From NCBI RefSeq assembly GCF_023053635.1, contig NC_086188.1, positions 3,055,001-3,119,000 on the forward strand: a stretch of 64,000 nucleotides of DNA, given 5' to 3'. Of the stretch, positions 1 to 14,088 are shown piece by piece (the stretch's first letter is position 1; each line of letters starts with the position of its first letter). The translations under genes were made by a program, and so were the position numbers. Under the pieces are notes generated by a model that was not told the origin of the DNA, searched no databases, and worked only from the letters and a program-made list of their open reading frames with translations. This DNA comes from Elgaria multicarinata webbii (lineage: Eukaryota; Chordata; Lepidosauria; Squamata; Anguidae).

Positions 1-361
1 TCCACTCTACGCTCAGAGTAATATAAAAAGCCATCCGAGTATTACTGCGGGCAATGTGTTTTTCCATTTACAGTAATAAAATACTGAAGAAACAAAACAA
101 TTTAAAATTCTAATAAAATTCAAAGCAAATCTTCAGCAGCTGAGCTGATTCAATTATTTAGCTGTTATTGAATGCAAAGCCTGGGAAATGGAACGGGTTG
201 TAGGATGGCGAGAGAGGAAATTCGTGTTCTTTGTGGGGCTGCCAGGTTCCCCCCCCTCCCCATACACACACACACACACACAGCAAAAAGTACAGGAAGG
301 AGACGCAGCAGTCAGCAGCTGGGTAGCTGGGGTAGAATGACTTCCGCTGCTACCTTTGCCC

Positions 362-752
362 GTATTTATTTATTTATTATTTATTTTATTGCACTTCTAT
401 ACCGCTCCCATAACCAGGGCTCTCTGGGCGGTTTACAGAAATTCTAAAATTAAGATAAAAACAAGTATACAAAATTTAAAATTCTAAAACACAGAACATA
501 CACACATAAAGCATTAAAAACTGTTAAAAAAAAAACCTAAACATGTGGGTGATTAAGATGTGCCGCCATATGTCTGGGCAAAGAGGAAAGTCTTAACCTG
601 GCGCCGGAAAGATAGCAGCGTTGGTGCCAGGTGAGCCTCGTCAGGGAGATCATTCCATAGTCTGGGAGCCACCACCAAAAAGGCCCTGTCCCTCGTTGCC
701 ACACTCCGAGCCTCTCTCGGAGTAGGTACCTGGAGGAAGACCTTAGATGTTG
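362..752 (-). mobile_element. L2-type LINE 3' end
   Basis: Tail TTTATTTATTATTTATTTTA from plus, GGGCTCTCTGGGCGGTTTAC, and coding remnant around GGGAGATCATTCCATAGTCT. Confidence 0.92.
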
Positions 753-1229
753 AAAATTGTAAGTTTCTAAAATTGTTCCGTTACATCAAAAATAATAAGT
801 AACGTAAACGAATGGATCTTTGTAAACTTGCCCAAAGAGCTTTGGCTATAAGGTGATGCAGAAATGTGATGGATGAGTCAATTGCAGAGTTTCAGAGCTA
901 GAACTAAATTTTTAGGTTACTTATCCCAAGGACTCAAGACTCCACAAATTCATTTTAGTCAGCCATTATATTTCCCTCCATACTACAGAGGACTCAGTTT
1001 CAATTATTACAATCTTCTGAATGAAAAAAAGGAAAAGGTGGGAGTAAATGACACATAAACCTCTGTAAAGGCAGACTAAATGGCCGAATACAAGTCCATT
1101 TGTAGTTGACACCTATATACCACTCTTTCAAATTTAGCTAGTGCTGTTAGGTCTTCAGTCCATTGCATTATTGGTGGTGAGCTTTTACCTTTCCAGTGTT
1201 GTATCAGTCTTTTAATGGTCAAGAGGGCG

Positions 1230-1520
1230 CAAAAAAAATCATGGCCACCAATTTGGATGGCTTTAAAAGGGGGTTGGATAAATTCCTGCAGGAGAAGGCT
1301 ATCAACGGCTACTAGCCCTGATGGTTGTGTGCTATCTCCAGTATTCGAGGCAGTAAGCCTGTGTGCACCAGTTGCTGGGGAACATGGGTGGGAGGGTGCT
1401 GTTGCACCATGTCCTGCTTTGTCAGTCCCTGGTCAACAGCCGCTTGGCCACTGTGTGAACAGAGTGCTGGACTAGATGGACCCTCAGTCTGATCCAACAT
1501 GGCTCTTCTTCTTATGTGTG
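1230..1520 (+). mobile_element. CR1-clade LINE 3' end (second family)
   Basis: CACCAATTTGGATGGCTTTA, GGGTGGGAGGGTGCTGTTGC and CAGTCTGATCCAACATGGCT, plus orientation. Confidence 0.9.
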
Positions 1521-2501
1521 TTATGTTCCAAGAAACAGGTACATAATTAAGTCCAACTATGATACTGCAACAGTTTTATATGCATTTTCTAAGCGGGTAT
1601 CAGTTTAATTGGAAAGGATAAAGTGATATTTTAACTCAGTTTCCCCCCCCCCCCAAAGGTTAACAAGCACATGAAATTACTTTTAAAAAACTACATTTCA
1701 GAACTGTGCCTTAGTTAGCAGTTTTAGTTTTTCTCTCATTTTAAAAGCTGGTCTCCCCCCAGATAGTTAAATGTATTTTTTTTAAATTAAATTCTCAAAT
1801 ATTATATGACATTACATTTTTGGGTACAAAACACAAAATGTGAGTAAATAGTGGATTTTGGCCTGTAAGATACCGATTTTGATTCCCTGACCAAGCTGTT
1901 TTATTGCAAAAGTGAAGAATTAATGATATTCCCCCCACCCGCCCCCAAAACGGAGCCCGTTAAGGTACCAAAGCCTGTTTTCATATACTAGGCGATTTCT
2001 CATGTACATTTGTTCATACTTAGACCACTGAAACTCTCTGCTCTACTCTTATTTATTTTTTTATTCATCTTATTCAGGCTTTATGTTGAAAATAGATTGT
2101 TGGCATCTAAATCTGTCGTTTCGTGTTCTCAGAATGCTCCGAAAAGTTGAATGCTCTAAAAAATTAAACAATAAAGAACTCCATTTAAAATGGAAGTGGG
2201 CGTGGACAGAATCTGCTGTATCCCAATGACAACATTTCCTAATTGCCGACTTCTCTACGAATGAAGATTGCAACCCTGTGCATACTTAAATGGGAGACAG
2301 CTCTGTTGTGATCAGTGGGAGTTACTTTGGAGTAAACATGCATAGGATCAGGCTGTAAAGAATGCGGAAACACCAGAGCTGAAACTTTTTGAACAACATT
2401 TAAACGACAACAACAACATTGTGATGACAGTGTGCGTGTTTATTCAGAAGTCAGTTTCGCTCATTTCCGTGGGACATGCTCTCTAGTAAGTGTCTCAACA
2501 G

Positions 2502-3040
2502 TCATAGAATCATAGAATAGCAGAGTTGGAAGGGGCCTACAAGGCCATCGAGTCCAACCCCCAATTGCAATCTAAATCAGTCATCAAATCACAGAAACGG
2601 ATCACGTCACATGCAACCGAGAGAGGGAGACATTTTTCTCCCTCTCTCAAAATACCAGAACCCAGTGGGGTCCTCCCATGAAGCAGATGGGCAGGAGATT
2701 CAGGCCAGGTAAAAGGAAGGACTTCTTCACACAGCACAGAGTCAAACTCTGGAACTCACTGCCACAAGGTGTGGTGATCACCACCAGTTTGGATGGCTTC
2801 AAAAGAGGATTAGACAAAATCATTTATGATGAGACTATCTATGGCTACTAGCCCTGATGGCTCTGTGCTGCCTCCAGTATCAGAGGCAGTAAGCCTATAT
2901 ACACCCGTTGCTGGGGAACATGGTTGCACCATCTCCTGCTTGTGGGTCCCTGGTCGACGGCTGGTTGGCCGCTGTGTGAACAGAGTGCTGGACTAGACGG
3001 ACCCTTGGTCTGATCCAGCAGGGCTCTTCTGATGTTCTAA
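2502..3040 (+). mobile_element. CR1 tail (minus) followed by CR1-clade LINE 3' end (plus)
   Basis: 2502-2580 is a minus-strand CR1 terminus. From about 2620 to 3040 a plus-strand copy of the second family runs from TTTCTCCCTCTCTCAAAATA to TGATCCAGCAGGGCTCTTCT. Confidence 0.88.
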
Positions 3041-3123
3041 CTGGAATCATGCAGGTCTGCTTGGTTTGCATCATTTACACAGTTGGCTAAGTTGAGCTTT
3101 CCTTGCAGGAGAACTTGGAGCAC

Positions 3124-3280
3124 TATACAGAGCAGCCTTATACCGGGTTCGGCCGTCTTAACTCAGTATTGTCTACTCTGGCTGGCAGTGGCTTACCAGG
3201 GTGTTTTCCAGCCCTACTTGGCGACGCCAGGGATCGACCCCGCAGATTTTTCAACGCAAAGCTGGTGCTCCACTTGCTAC
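3124..3280 (-). mobile_element. tRNA-Ala-like SINE, diverged
   Basis: CTTAACTCAGTATTGTCTAC, TGGCTGGCAGTGGCTTACCA, and GCCAGGGATCGACCCCGCAG, the reverse of a B-box region. Confidence 0.65.
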
Positions 3281-3935
3281 GAGATGGTGTTTCTGAGACC
3301 CCTCCGGTCAAATGCACCCTGCGCAGTTTTGCTGCCAGGGAATCTTCTTTGGGTGGAAGGCAGCAGCAGCAGCAACCTGGGCGCTCTCTCCCTGAGCAGT
3401 AGGCGCCAGGCTTCACGAACAGCACCTGGCACCCGGAGCGGAGAAAAGGGCCCTTTGCCTCCACGCTGCCGACAGCTCGCGTTGCAAGTGGCGAGGGGTG
3501 AGGGAAAGGCCAGGCCGGTGCTAGCAACTGGCGGTATGTCAAGGCAAAGGCTGCCTTTGCATGACGGGGTGATTGGGGAGAATAATTATGGCCCGTTAGA
3601 AAGCAGTAATTACTGCGGGGAAGGATTGGCGCTTACCAGTGGAGCGCAGAAGCGCGCCAGGAACCCTCTCGGAAATTGGTAGCTCTGTAATTTTCCCAGC
3701 GGGGGTTCGCTGCGTCACCCTGAGATGTGACAACACATGGAATTTGCAGCTTGTCATATCCAGTCCTGCTGGTGTTCAGGCAGTGACAAAGTCAGACTGT
3801 CTCCCCCTCTGTCTCTGTCTCTCCCTCCCTTGATCCGTGAGTGATGTTTCTGTCCCTGGTTGTTGCGTTGCTGCTCTTGGGTCGCGGTGCCCTTTGTAGA
3901 CTGTGATCCGGCTCAGCTTCATCCAGGTTTTTCCC

Positions 3936-4091
3936 TACCCTGTGCCTGCTTACCCTACCCTGTGCCTGTTTGCATTCTCTTCCCCTCCTTATTGTTTTAC
4001 TATGATTTTATTAGATTGTAAGCCTATGCGGCAGGGTCTTGCTATTTACTGTTTTACTCTGTACAGCACCATGTACATTGATGGTGCTATA

Positions 4092-4122
<31 letters not shown>

Positions 4123-4131
4123 TAATAATAA
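3936..4131 (+). mobile_element. L2-type LINE tail, GGTGCTATATAAATA family
   Basis: CCTCCTTATTGTTTTACTAT, CAGCACCATGTACATTGATG and an AATAAATAAATAAT tail. Confidence 0.88.
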
Positions 4132-5734
4132 GGTGGGTGCGCTGCGATCCCATAGGAGCGCATAAAAGCTGCCCCGTGTGGCATTAGGGGCAGAACAGAG
4201 CTCCCCCAACATTGCTGCTTTGGTTTAAAAATAATAAGCAAGGAACTAGTCCTTGTGGCTGAGAAGAGAGGCGTGGGCAGTGCGTTGGGCCGGGTCTGGA
4301 GCCAGCCGTGTGGCGCTGAGGGAGATCAAAGTATTCCCAAAGGATGCAATTTCACTGTCCCGTTTATCACCAGCCCCTCTCCCCTGCGACAACGGGCTAA
4401 ATTATGCAAAATAGTAAGAACTGTGGAATAAATTATGCAAAATTAGAGGACTTGTGCGCATTTGCATAATTTATATAGGTCACAGGGTTCAAGCTTTCCT
4501 TCGCCCAGAATTTGGGTAGCCGGAGAGCGCGGAATGTTAATAGCGCTTAGCCCGGACGACGCGCCGCCCTGGCTGAAGTCCCGTCGAAATGGACGGGGAT
4601 TGAAAGAGTGCGTAACCTTGCGCTGAGTTGCATTGTTCACAGACTCCTAAGAGATGGAAGGAAAGAGGAGGCCATCGACTCCCATCAGGGCGATCCGGTC
4701 GCTAGGCCTTTCCTCCACAATCCAGACCACCAGCAGGCAGCAGGACCATGGCTCTAGAGCGAAGCGAATCCGGCAGTCCGTTCAGGGAAAGCCAGAGACC
4801 TCTCGCGGCTCAGGAAACCCCTGTGTCGAGCCTAAGGAGGCAGCCATGCCGACTGGGCTGGTCTCCGCAATTCCTTCCGCGCCGTAGTGGGGAGTGTGAA
4901 TCGTGTGCGCTTCCGGTCCCTACTTAAGTCAAAATGACCAAAGCCGCTTCCATCAGTGTTTGGGAGAAGCGTTGGGAAGACCTGGCTGTTCTCCGCTGAT
5001 CTTAGGTGTTCAGAAGCGTTGAAATAGCAGAGACCGCTCCCTCCAAAGGCCCTGGAGGAGAACCCTCCTCCGTTGATCTAAGGGGCTCAGGAGGTGTGGA
5101 AATGGCCCAGGCCGCTTCCCTCCAAAGGTCCTGGGCTTGACCCCTGAAGCCATCTCCCTAGTTTTGCCCCAAAACTCCCCTCCCCCCCCCACAACCACAC
5201 CTTCCTCTCGAGCGGCACCCTCGCTGGCAGCCCCCTTGCCGGGAGCCCTTTTCATTAGAGATTCTCCGCGTGTCACCGGCTAATTAATGTCATGTTAATT
5301 GAGTATTTGCGACGCTGCCACCTCCAAGGACAGCGGTTCTCGCGTGAAGGGGAATGCAGATGGGGTGTCAGCTGGGCGACGATTTGAGCCTCCGCCGAAC
5401 TCCGCCGGCTCCGCTTCGGGCGCCCTCTCCACCCAAGCAAAGCCGTGGGGTGACAGGTCAGACCGGGGACGGGGCGTAGGGCGGGAGATCGTAGCGGAAG
5501 TAATTCTGTAACGGCTAGGACTTGGCTGGATGAAAGACAGCCCTTGGGGGCTTGTAGGCAGAGCCCAGCGAAGGCCCGGGACGAGAGGGTGCCTGGGGCA
5601 GAATTGAGCTGCCCAAAGAGAATCTCAGCTGCTATTTCCTTAAGAAATAGGTTTCTGGTCCTAAGTCAATGCCTGCTAAAATCTAAGAAGTCAGGGAAGT
5701 GGTCCATATATGATGATATATTGTATATGATTGT

Positions 5735-5760
5735 AGATGATGATGATGATGATGATGATG
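5735..5760. repeat. (GAT)n microsatellite
   Basis: Eight GAT units. Confidence 0.95.
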
Positions 5761-5802
5761 TTAAGACATTTGTATCCTTCCCTATATCACAGGGTCAAGG
5801 CA

Positions 5803-5856
5803 TTCCGTTAACCATTTTGTGGTTAAGCAGTGTGGTTTAGCGTGTGGTCTGAACCA
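5803..5856. mobile_element. MITE arm remnant
   Basis: CGTTAACCATTTTGTGGTTA through GGTTTAGCGTGTGGTCTGAA is one arm of the family seen complete at 46115-46250. Confidence 0.75.
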
Positions 5857-5885
5857 GGCCAATAAATATACCCAGCTAAAAACAA

Positions 5886-6165
5886 ATCATAGAATAATAG
5901 AATAGCAGAGTTGGAAGGGGCCTACAAGGCCATCGAGTCCAACCCCCTGCTCAATGCAGGAATCCACCCTAAAGCATCCCTGACAGATGGTTGTCCAGCT
6001 GCCTCTTGAAGGCCTCTAGTGTGGGAGAGGCCACAACCTCCCTAGGTAACTGATTCCATTGTCGTGCTGCTCTAACAGTCAGGAAGTTTTTCCTGATGTC
6101 CAGCCAGAATATGGCTTCCTGTAACTTGAGCCTGTTATTCCATGTCCTGCACTCTGGGAGGACAC
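5886..6165 (-). mobile_element. CR1 LINE 3' end
   Basis: Tail ATAGAATAATAGAATAGCAG from plus, through CCTCTTGAAGGCCTCTAGTG to CCATGTCCTGCACTCTGGGA. Confidence 0.92.
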
Positions 6166-6190
6166 GGAATATTAATCAAACCATTATTAA

Positions 6191-6223
6191 TGTACACATG
6201 TACACTGCTGGTGCTATATAAAC

Positions 6224-6267
<44 letters not shown>
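6191..6267 (+). repeat. LINE tail with (AAT)n run
   Basis: ACACTGCTGGTGCTATATAA followed by about 14 AAT units. Confidence 0.85.
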
Positions 6268-6269
<2 letters not shown>

Positions 6270-7975
6270 CAAACCATTAATAAAGCTATATTGCACTGTT
6301 GGTACACCTGGCACTTTACAGTAGCACGAAGACCTCAAGGTCTAAAATTTGACCTTTTGTGTTCAACTCGGTGGCCCGCACTGAGGGTTGGTCGTGATAA
6401 GGCACGAGACCTCGGGGCTTCAAGGAAAAAGCAAGGTTTGAGGAGGGATTTTCAAGGACGAGAGGGGAAGAGTAGGTGGCATTGTGCAGCGGTACTTTCA
6501 GGTGTGAGAGTCAGGAGGGAGGGATTTTTTGTGTGCCCGGAGGAGACGCTTGGACAGCTGATGGAGCCGGAGGACTAAAACTCACGGGCCAGACTTCATC
6601 GTGGGAGTTTTCCTTTTAAAGACTGATGGGAGCTGACCCAAAGATCTCAGAATCCAGTATGGGCTTTGAATTCTAATGCTATGTTTTATGGGGGGCATTT
6701 GCTGTCCTGCTCATGAACCCGAAAGGGAGCCCAGGGTGGGGCTCACAGAGGTGGTAAGGAATCATGACCCCCGGCACTGCGTGCCCACATTCCCTTCTCA
6801 CTGGCCCAGCACTCTTTCCTACAAAGGTCCCAACTCTGCAAAGGTCCACTTGCAATAAAGTCAGCCTTGGCAAATATCCCTAAGTGGTGCAGGTGTGCGT
6901 TACGTGTATATAAAAGAACTGGTTTTGAGACCTGTCAACGTTTTGTCTTGGCTTGGCTTGGCTGGTGTACCTGCGTTTAACTAGATGCACTCCTTAAGTC
7001 AAAAGAGAGACTCAGATCGTACCCTCAGGCTTCGAGTCAGAAGGACGAGACGCACATGAGAAGAGCAGTGGAGAAAAAACGCAGAGAAGCTAAACCAGTT
7101 TTGACAATGCCGGAATGGAAATCGGAATATAGGAGAGGCGTCTGAACCTGGCGGCGGGGGCCAGGCTGCTGACCTTCTATGGCTTCTTCGTGGTGGACTT
7201 CTTGGGATGAAGGGGTTGGCTTTAGCGCTCTGGACAGTGGCTGGGCTCAGGCTGTTCCTGCCTCCACCACGGCTGCAGCCACAGAGGCGATATCCCTCTG
7301 AAGGCTTGGGACAGACCCTCTGTTGCCCTCCTGTCCCGCTTTGGCGTTTACCAAGAGGTCTCTGACTGGCCACCGTGGGAACCGAACGCTTGCCTACAGG
7401 GACCTTTGGTCTGATCCAACAGGACGACTCTTTTCTTGAGGTTACTGCGGAGTGCTCCAGCGGGAACAGACCGGGAGAGAAAGGTCCCCGCCGCTGTGAG
7501 ACCACGCCGGTTCATCCGCCCAACCCATGGCATGTCCGTTTCGTTTTTTAAATGATTGGCTTAGCTGGGCTTTGGGGGCAGAGTGTTGACGAGATACTGA
7601 CAGCTGGGCTGGACGTCCCGCCCTATATTTGTCGTTCCCACATCTGACGTGGTGCTAATCCGTGCAGCTGGGCCAGGACGAAGGCACCGAGAGCGCCTAT
7701 TCCTGCTTATACAGCATCCACAACTCAGGTGGGCCCCCCGCGGCCTGATACTTCTGGGACCGCCCACAATCAGGGAAGGAAGGCGACAGGTCTCCTGTCG
7801 CTCGTCCTCAGCATCTGGGCATTAAGGAACAGGCTGCCCCTGAGCGTGGAGAACTTGTTTAGCTCTTGTGGCGAGCACCAGCAGGCGCAGCGTCTCAAAA
7901 GACACAGCATCCAAGGAAGAAGGGATGGGGAGGGAAGAGGAGGATAAACTAAGCCTTTCAGCAGGACTGGTGGGA

Positions 7976-8250
7976 TTTATTTATTTATTTACAACATTTA
8001 TATATCTGGACAGATTCCAGAGCGGTGATCAAAAAAAGATAAAAGAATAAAATTCCATATTAAAAATTATTTTTAAAGAGGCAGAGTACCTGTAAAAAAC
8101 ATGGCTAGCCAATCAAAGAAGGCTCCCTGAAATAAAAATGTTTTGAGGAGGCGCCGGGAACAACACTGTTTTGAGACCAGCCTGACCTCCAGAGGCAGGG
8201 AGTTCCATAGGAAGGGGGCCATCACACGGAAGGCTCTTCTCTGGGTGGAC
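7976..8250 (-). mobile_element. Diverged L2-type LINE 3' end
   Basis: TTTATTTATTTACAACATTT tail from plus, then TTTTGAGGAGGCGCCGGGAA and GGGAGTTCCATAGGAAGGGG. Confidence 0.7.
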
Positions 8251-9571
8251 TCATCTCCCTCAGCTCAGCCCGCTGGAATGAATCTGAGTAAATAAATAAT
8301 GGCACAAGGTCTCTCACCCTTCTCCCTCATTTGTGCATGGCTTGTTCTTTCCAATGTAAACTGCTTGTGAGCTTGGAGGTTTCATAGCTATCACAGCTCA
8401 TAGCCGTTGGTAGACGACCTCCTGCGAAGACCGACCCTTCCCGAAGGCCCTGGAGGAACTCACAGTGTGAAAGAAGCGGTGGGTTTGGCCATCCCTGGCG
8501 GCCACACCCTCTGGTAGCCCACGATGAGGCGCTTTTGACCGGGACGGTCTCACGTTTTGCCATCTTCTGGGCCCGTCACACCCTTCTGCGCTCGGTTGTT
8601 CCACCTCTGAATAAGCGCAGATGGGGTGAACTTTTATTTTTAACTCCCCAGAGGAGAACGGACGAGTGTTTTCCCCATTCGGCTGTTTTGTTTTGATGAC
8701 AGGACAGAATTGGCAGCGTTCTTAACCTCGAAACAACAGGATGTGCCGGCAGCGTGCCTGCAAAATGTGTGTTTGTACAAGTGTGTTTCACTTGAGCAAC
8801 TGTTTCCTCTTGTCCATTAATCGCTGGCTCCCATTAAAACCCTCTGCAGCAGTCATTTAAAAAGCAAGGCGGATGGGTTCACCGTCCATTTCCCCATTAC
8901 ATTAATGTTATGGGCTTTTTACAGGTGTCTTAAATAGACATTGTTATTAACGAGTCTATTAAGTCAATTAAAACCCAGTCCTTTGAGCTGGATTTAATGT
9001 AGCCACTGGGAGAGGAAAGAGAGAGAGAGGCTAGGGATGGTTTTGGGTTTCTGCCGTGGAATAGGAACATTCAGGCTTTTAGAATTCAGCACCCAATTTC
9101 TATCCACCAAAGAGGTCTCAAGGTAGCCTTTTGCAATGGGGGGAAAATTGTATTTTTCCAATCAGAGTAAGGGTGTTAAAAACGTGTTTGCATTTCCCTT
9201 AAAGGTGAAGAAGGCAGAATATTTCCTAGGGATAGAGCTAAGCCTTTGCGGAATTTTAAGAAGAGTCCAGAAGAGTATAACACAGTCTTGAGAATTTATG
9301 TACTTTCACAGAGTGGAATGCAAGGTTTTGTAGGGGTAATGGAGTTTTTCCAACACGGGGTCCTTTTCTGCCTACTCTCCTCCTGGTGGGAACAGGGCCT
9401 TCTATGTAGCGGCACCACGGTTGCAGAACTCCTTCTCCACAGAGGTTAGGTAGGATTCCTAGTTTTTGGTGTTCATACAGCGTAAAAATGGTACTGTTTT
9501 GTTCAGCATTCAGCATTTGATGCTGCTCCTTGATTTTAGAAGTTTCTCCAGTTTTATTATAATGCCTGTGT

Positions 9572-10140
9572 TTTATTTATTTATTTATTGATTGATTGCA
9601 TTTTTATACTGCCCAATAGCCGAAGGTCTCTGGGCGGTTTACAAAAATTAAAACCGTAAAAACCATTCAAAATCTAAAACAGTATCAAAGCATAATATAA
9701 AATACAATATAAAGACACAGCCAGGATAAAATCGAACAGCAATACAGATTTAAAATACAAATTGAAAACAGCAAAGTTAAAATTAAATCGCTTAACTGTT
9801 AAAATGCTGAGAGAATGAAAAGGTCTTCACCTGGCATCTAAAAGGGTCTAGTATGGGTGCCAGGCGAACCACTTTAAGGGAGCTCATTCCACAGCTGGGG
9901 TGCCACAGCAGAGAAGGCCCTGCTCCTGGTAGCCCCCTGCCTCACTTCCTTTGGCAGGGGCTCGCGGAGAAGGACCCCTGAGGATGACCGTAGGGTCCGG
10001 GGAGCTACATATAGGAGGAGGCGTTCCTTCAGATAGCCTGGTCCCAAGCTGTTTATGTACCTTGTGTTTACTTTTTGCATTTTATCTTTTTAAGGCTTTG
10101 TTGTAAACCGCCTCCAGCGTTCACAGATGGAGGGGGCAGT
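9572..10140 (-). mobile_element. L2-type LINE 3' end
   Basis: Minus copy whose translation includes GYLKERLLLYVAPRTLRSSS and FSAVAPQLWNELP; tail TTTATTTATTTATTTATTGA seen from plus. Confidence 0.92.
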
Positions 10141-10964
10141 TGAATCCGTTAAATCATTTGCAGGCTTTCAAACTGATTTTGGGACCCATGGGGATAGCAG
10201 ATTATAGACTTGGTTGGAAAAAAATTGGCTAAGATTGCCAGAGCCTACACAGCTCTCCCGGAGTGACAAACCGAGAGGGCGACGCTCCTCTAAAATGGTC
10301 TCACGCCGCTCATTCCTCTCCCAAAACACCTTTGCGTTTTTTGTTGGGTGGATGGGCGGCCCTCTAAACCCCCCAGAAAGGTTTTGTGCGCTGTTCTTAA
10401 ACGGCTCAGTGGTGACGGTCTCCTCTTTTCCCCCCCATCTCCCTTTCAGAAGCAGCCTTTTCAAACACCTAATTTATTCCATCTATTAGATAGATTTTGT
10501 AGATTTAATCATGTTCACAGTTGGTGGCTCATTGGATACTCAAGATAAACTCCAAATGAAAGTATAATGGGAACGACAAATGAGTTTTCACACCAGAAAT
10601 AGCAGAAACTTGCTCAAGAAAGGATTTTGAGAGGAGCAAAATACATATAATTTCTTTTCCCCTCCTTTGCTTCTCTCCTTGCAGCTGCCTTTTGCTGACT
10701 ACAGTAGGTTACCACAGTTAATTTCGCCAGTTTTGTTCATCTGTAAAATTGCATAAAAGTGACATTTTTTGTGCTCATTATAAGAAGTGCTGATTTATAG
10801 CTGGTAAATGGAATTTTTTCCCTAGGTTTTTTTTTGGGTGAAGCTCTCATAGTGGCGTAAAGCACCCATGAAATTGCTTGTATAATGTAGTTTAAATCCA
10901 ATCTCCGAGAGAGAGAGAGTCTCCCCACCCACCAACCTTGGGTAAAGAGACATTTCTACCCCTC

Positions 10965-11480
10965 CGTTCCAAATTTATTTGGACTGCTTACGGAAGCACC
11001 CTCACAATTGGACTACTGTAATGCGCTGTCTCTGGGGCTGCCCTTGAGCCTGTCGCTAGTGCAGAATGCTGCAGTGATCAAGATTTGGTGTAGACCTAAA
11101 TAACTCAGGACCACCGGCCCCTATCTCCAACCGACCCTTAAGATCTTGCGAGAAGGGTTTGTTGACCATCCCATTACCAGTGAAATGTTGCCCCGTAATG
11201 GCTCAAAAGTGGGCCTTCTCAGTAGTCATATTCACCCTCTGGAACACTTCTGCATGTGTTTCAAGAGGCAGAAATACGGGATGCTTCAAACACCTCTTGG
11301 AAACATTGGTTTGCACCTGCTTCCCCTAGCCTGACGCTGCCCTGAATATTGTCGCCTTGCTGTAACGTTTTTAAATAGTTTATTATTATATATTGTTTTT
11401 ATATTCTATTATATATGCATGTTTTTGTGAACAGCTTAGAGGTTTCATTATATGAAATGGTTTAAGAAGCATTATAAAAT
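10965..11480 (+). mobile_element. Old L2-type LINE fragment
   Basis: GGACTACTGTAATGCGCTGT, TGCAGAATGCTGCAGTGATC and CACTTCTGCATGTGTTTCAA follow the L2 coding end; many frame lesions suggest an old copy. Confidence 0.75.
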
Positions 11481-11828
11481 AAATAAATACTGTAAGTCAA
11501 AAATGGGGTGTCAGGGGGGTCTTTACAATCTCCTGGGGTCCAGTTAACGGAAAACGGGTTTATTTTTTTCGAATGGATCTGACAAATAAATGGAAGGGTG
11601 ACTGATATTAGTTAGCATGACTCATTGGAGCCTCCATGTTGAGAGGCAGTGTACCTGCACCAGATGCTGAGGATAAATGATGGGGGATGGCCGTTGCTTC
11701 ATGCCGTGGGGCTAGGCGTTCCAGAAGCATCTGTCTGGAGTCTGTTACAAAAAAGATGTTTGGCGTACATAGACCAGGTTTGCACATAATGATGTTAACT
11801 CGTAGGTAAATCCCGCAAAGATTATTAC

Positions 11829-12742
11829 TAGAGATGTAAAATTCCTGGAAATTTTGAAGCCATGAAAAAAACCCGTTTTTCCCCGTTTTTTTCGGGGGGG
11901 GGGGGAACGGAAATTTTCAGGAAAATTGAAATAATGCAATATTAGCACTTTTTACGGATTGAAAGTCACTTTGTTACTTTAGGAACATATAATGTAATTA
12001 TGTCCAAGTTGGTTTGGCATAAAATTATTACATTTGGTATATTAAAAGTAGTGTATTCAAACAATTATTACAAATTTAATTTACTTTTTTTTAACTTTTT
12101 GGGGGTAACAAATGGAGCTACAAGCTCCTGAACTGTAAGGAACCGCTTTGGTTCTGCCAGTTTATGAGGAGCAGGCAAAAAAACAATTTTAAAAAACAAC
12201 CACTGAAGAAACCATTAGTAACAAAGAAAATTATTTATGTCTCCGCTAGTCCTCCAGTGTCAAGACGTAAAGCCCCCATTCCCATAAAAGAGAACTGAGA
12301 AAAATGGGGGGGGGGGGGGGCGGGGAACAAGATTCAGTGAATATGCATGAAATTTAATCAGACTCATTTTCTGAAATACAGCTATCAGTATTAGTTTCAG
12401 TCTCTGCTTCCATGGCAGTGCTGCCCCCTAGAGGCAGAAATGCATCTTGCTCTTGCATTTGAGAGTTGTAGTCTCAGTTTGCAACCTAGGACTTGCTTGT
12501 CCTCGGTGCACAGGCATTGTAATAATCTGATACTGTACAGTTTTTAGAAATCATTTGGAGAAGTAAATAAATGAAGACCTTGTCTTAAACCTTTTATTCA
12601 TCATGCTAAAATAACACATCCCGTAATGCGTTTTTCTTCATTTATTTCAATTTGGGGGGGGGGGAAACCAAAAAAGGCTTCAGAAAAAAATGTTTCCCCC
12701 CCCCGATTTTTTCCGGGTTTTTTCCAGGCCTTCACATCTCTA
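11829..12742. mobile_element. 914-bp hAT-like non-autonomous DNA transposon
   Basis: Starts TAGAGATGTAAAATTCC and ends TTCACATCTCTA (inverted termini, longer imperfect pairing inside). Direct repeats ATTATTAC (11821-11828) and GTTATTAC (12743-12750) match at 7 of 8. G and C runs lie near both ends. No transposase frame. It ends 78 bp before the FAM222A exon. Confidence 0.8.
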
Positions 12743-12792
12743 GTTATTACGCTTCAGTGAAGAGACCCGTCCCCCCCAAAAACAAGCACTGA

Positions 12793-14088
<1,296 letters not shown>

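Noticed and set aside
3083-3682. Open frame of 199 codons
   Set aside because: It runs through a SINE remnant and unique GC-rich DNA; no recognisable domain and no splice context.
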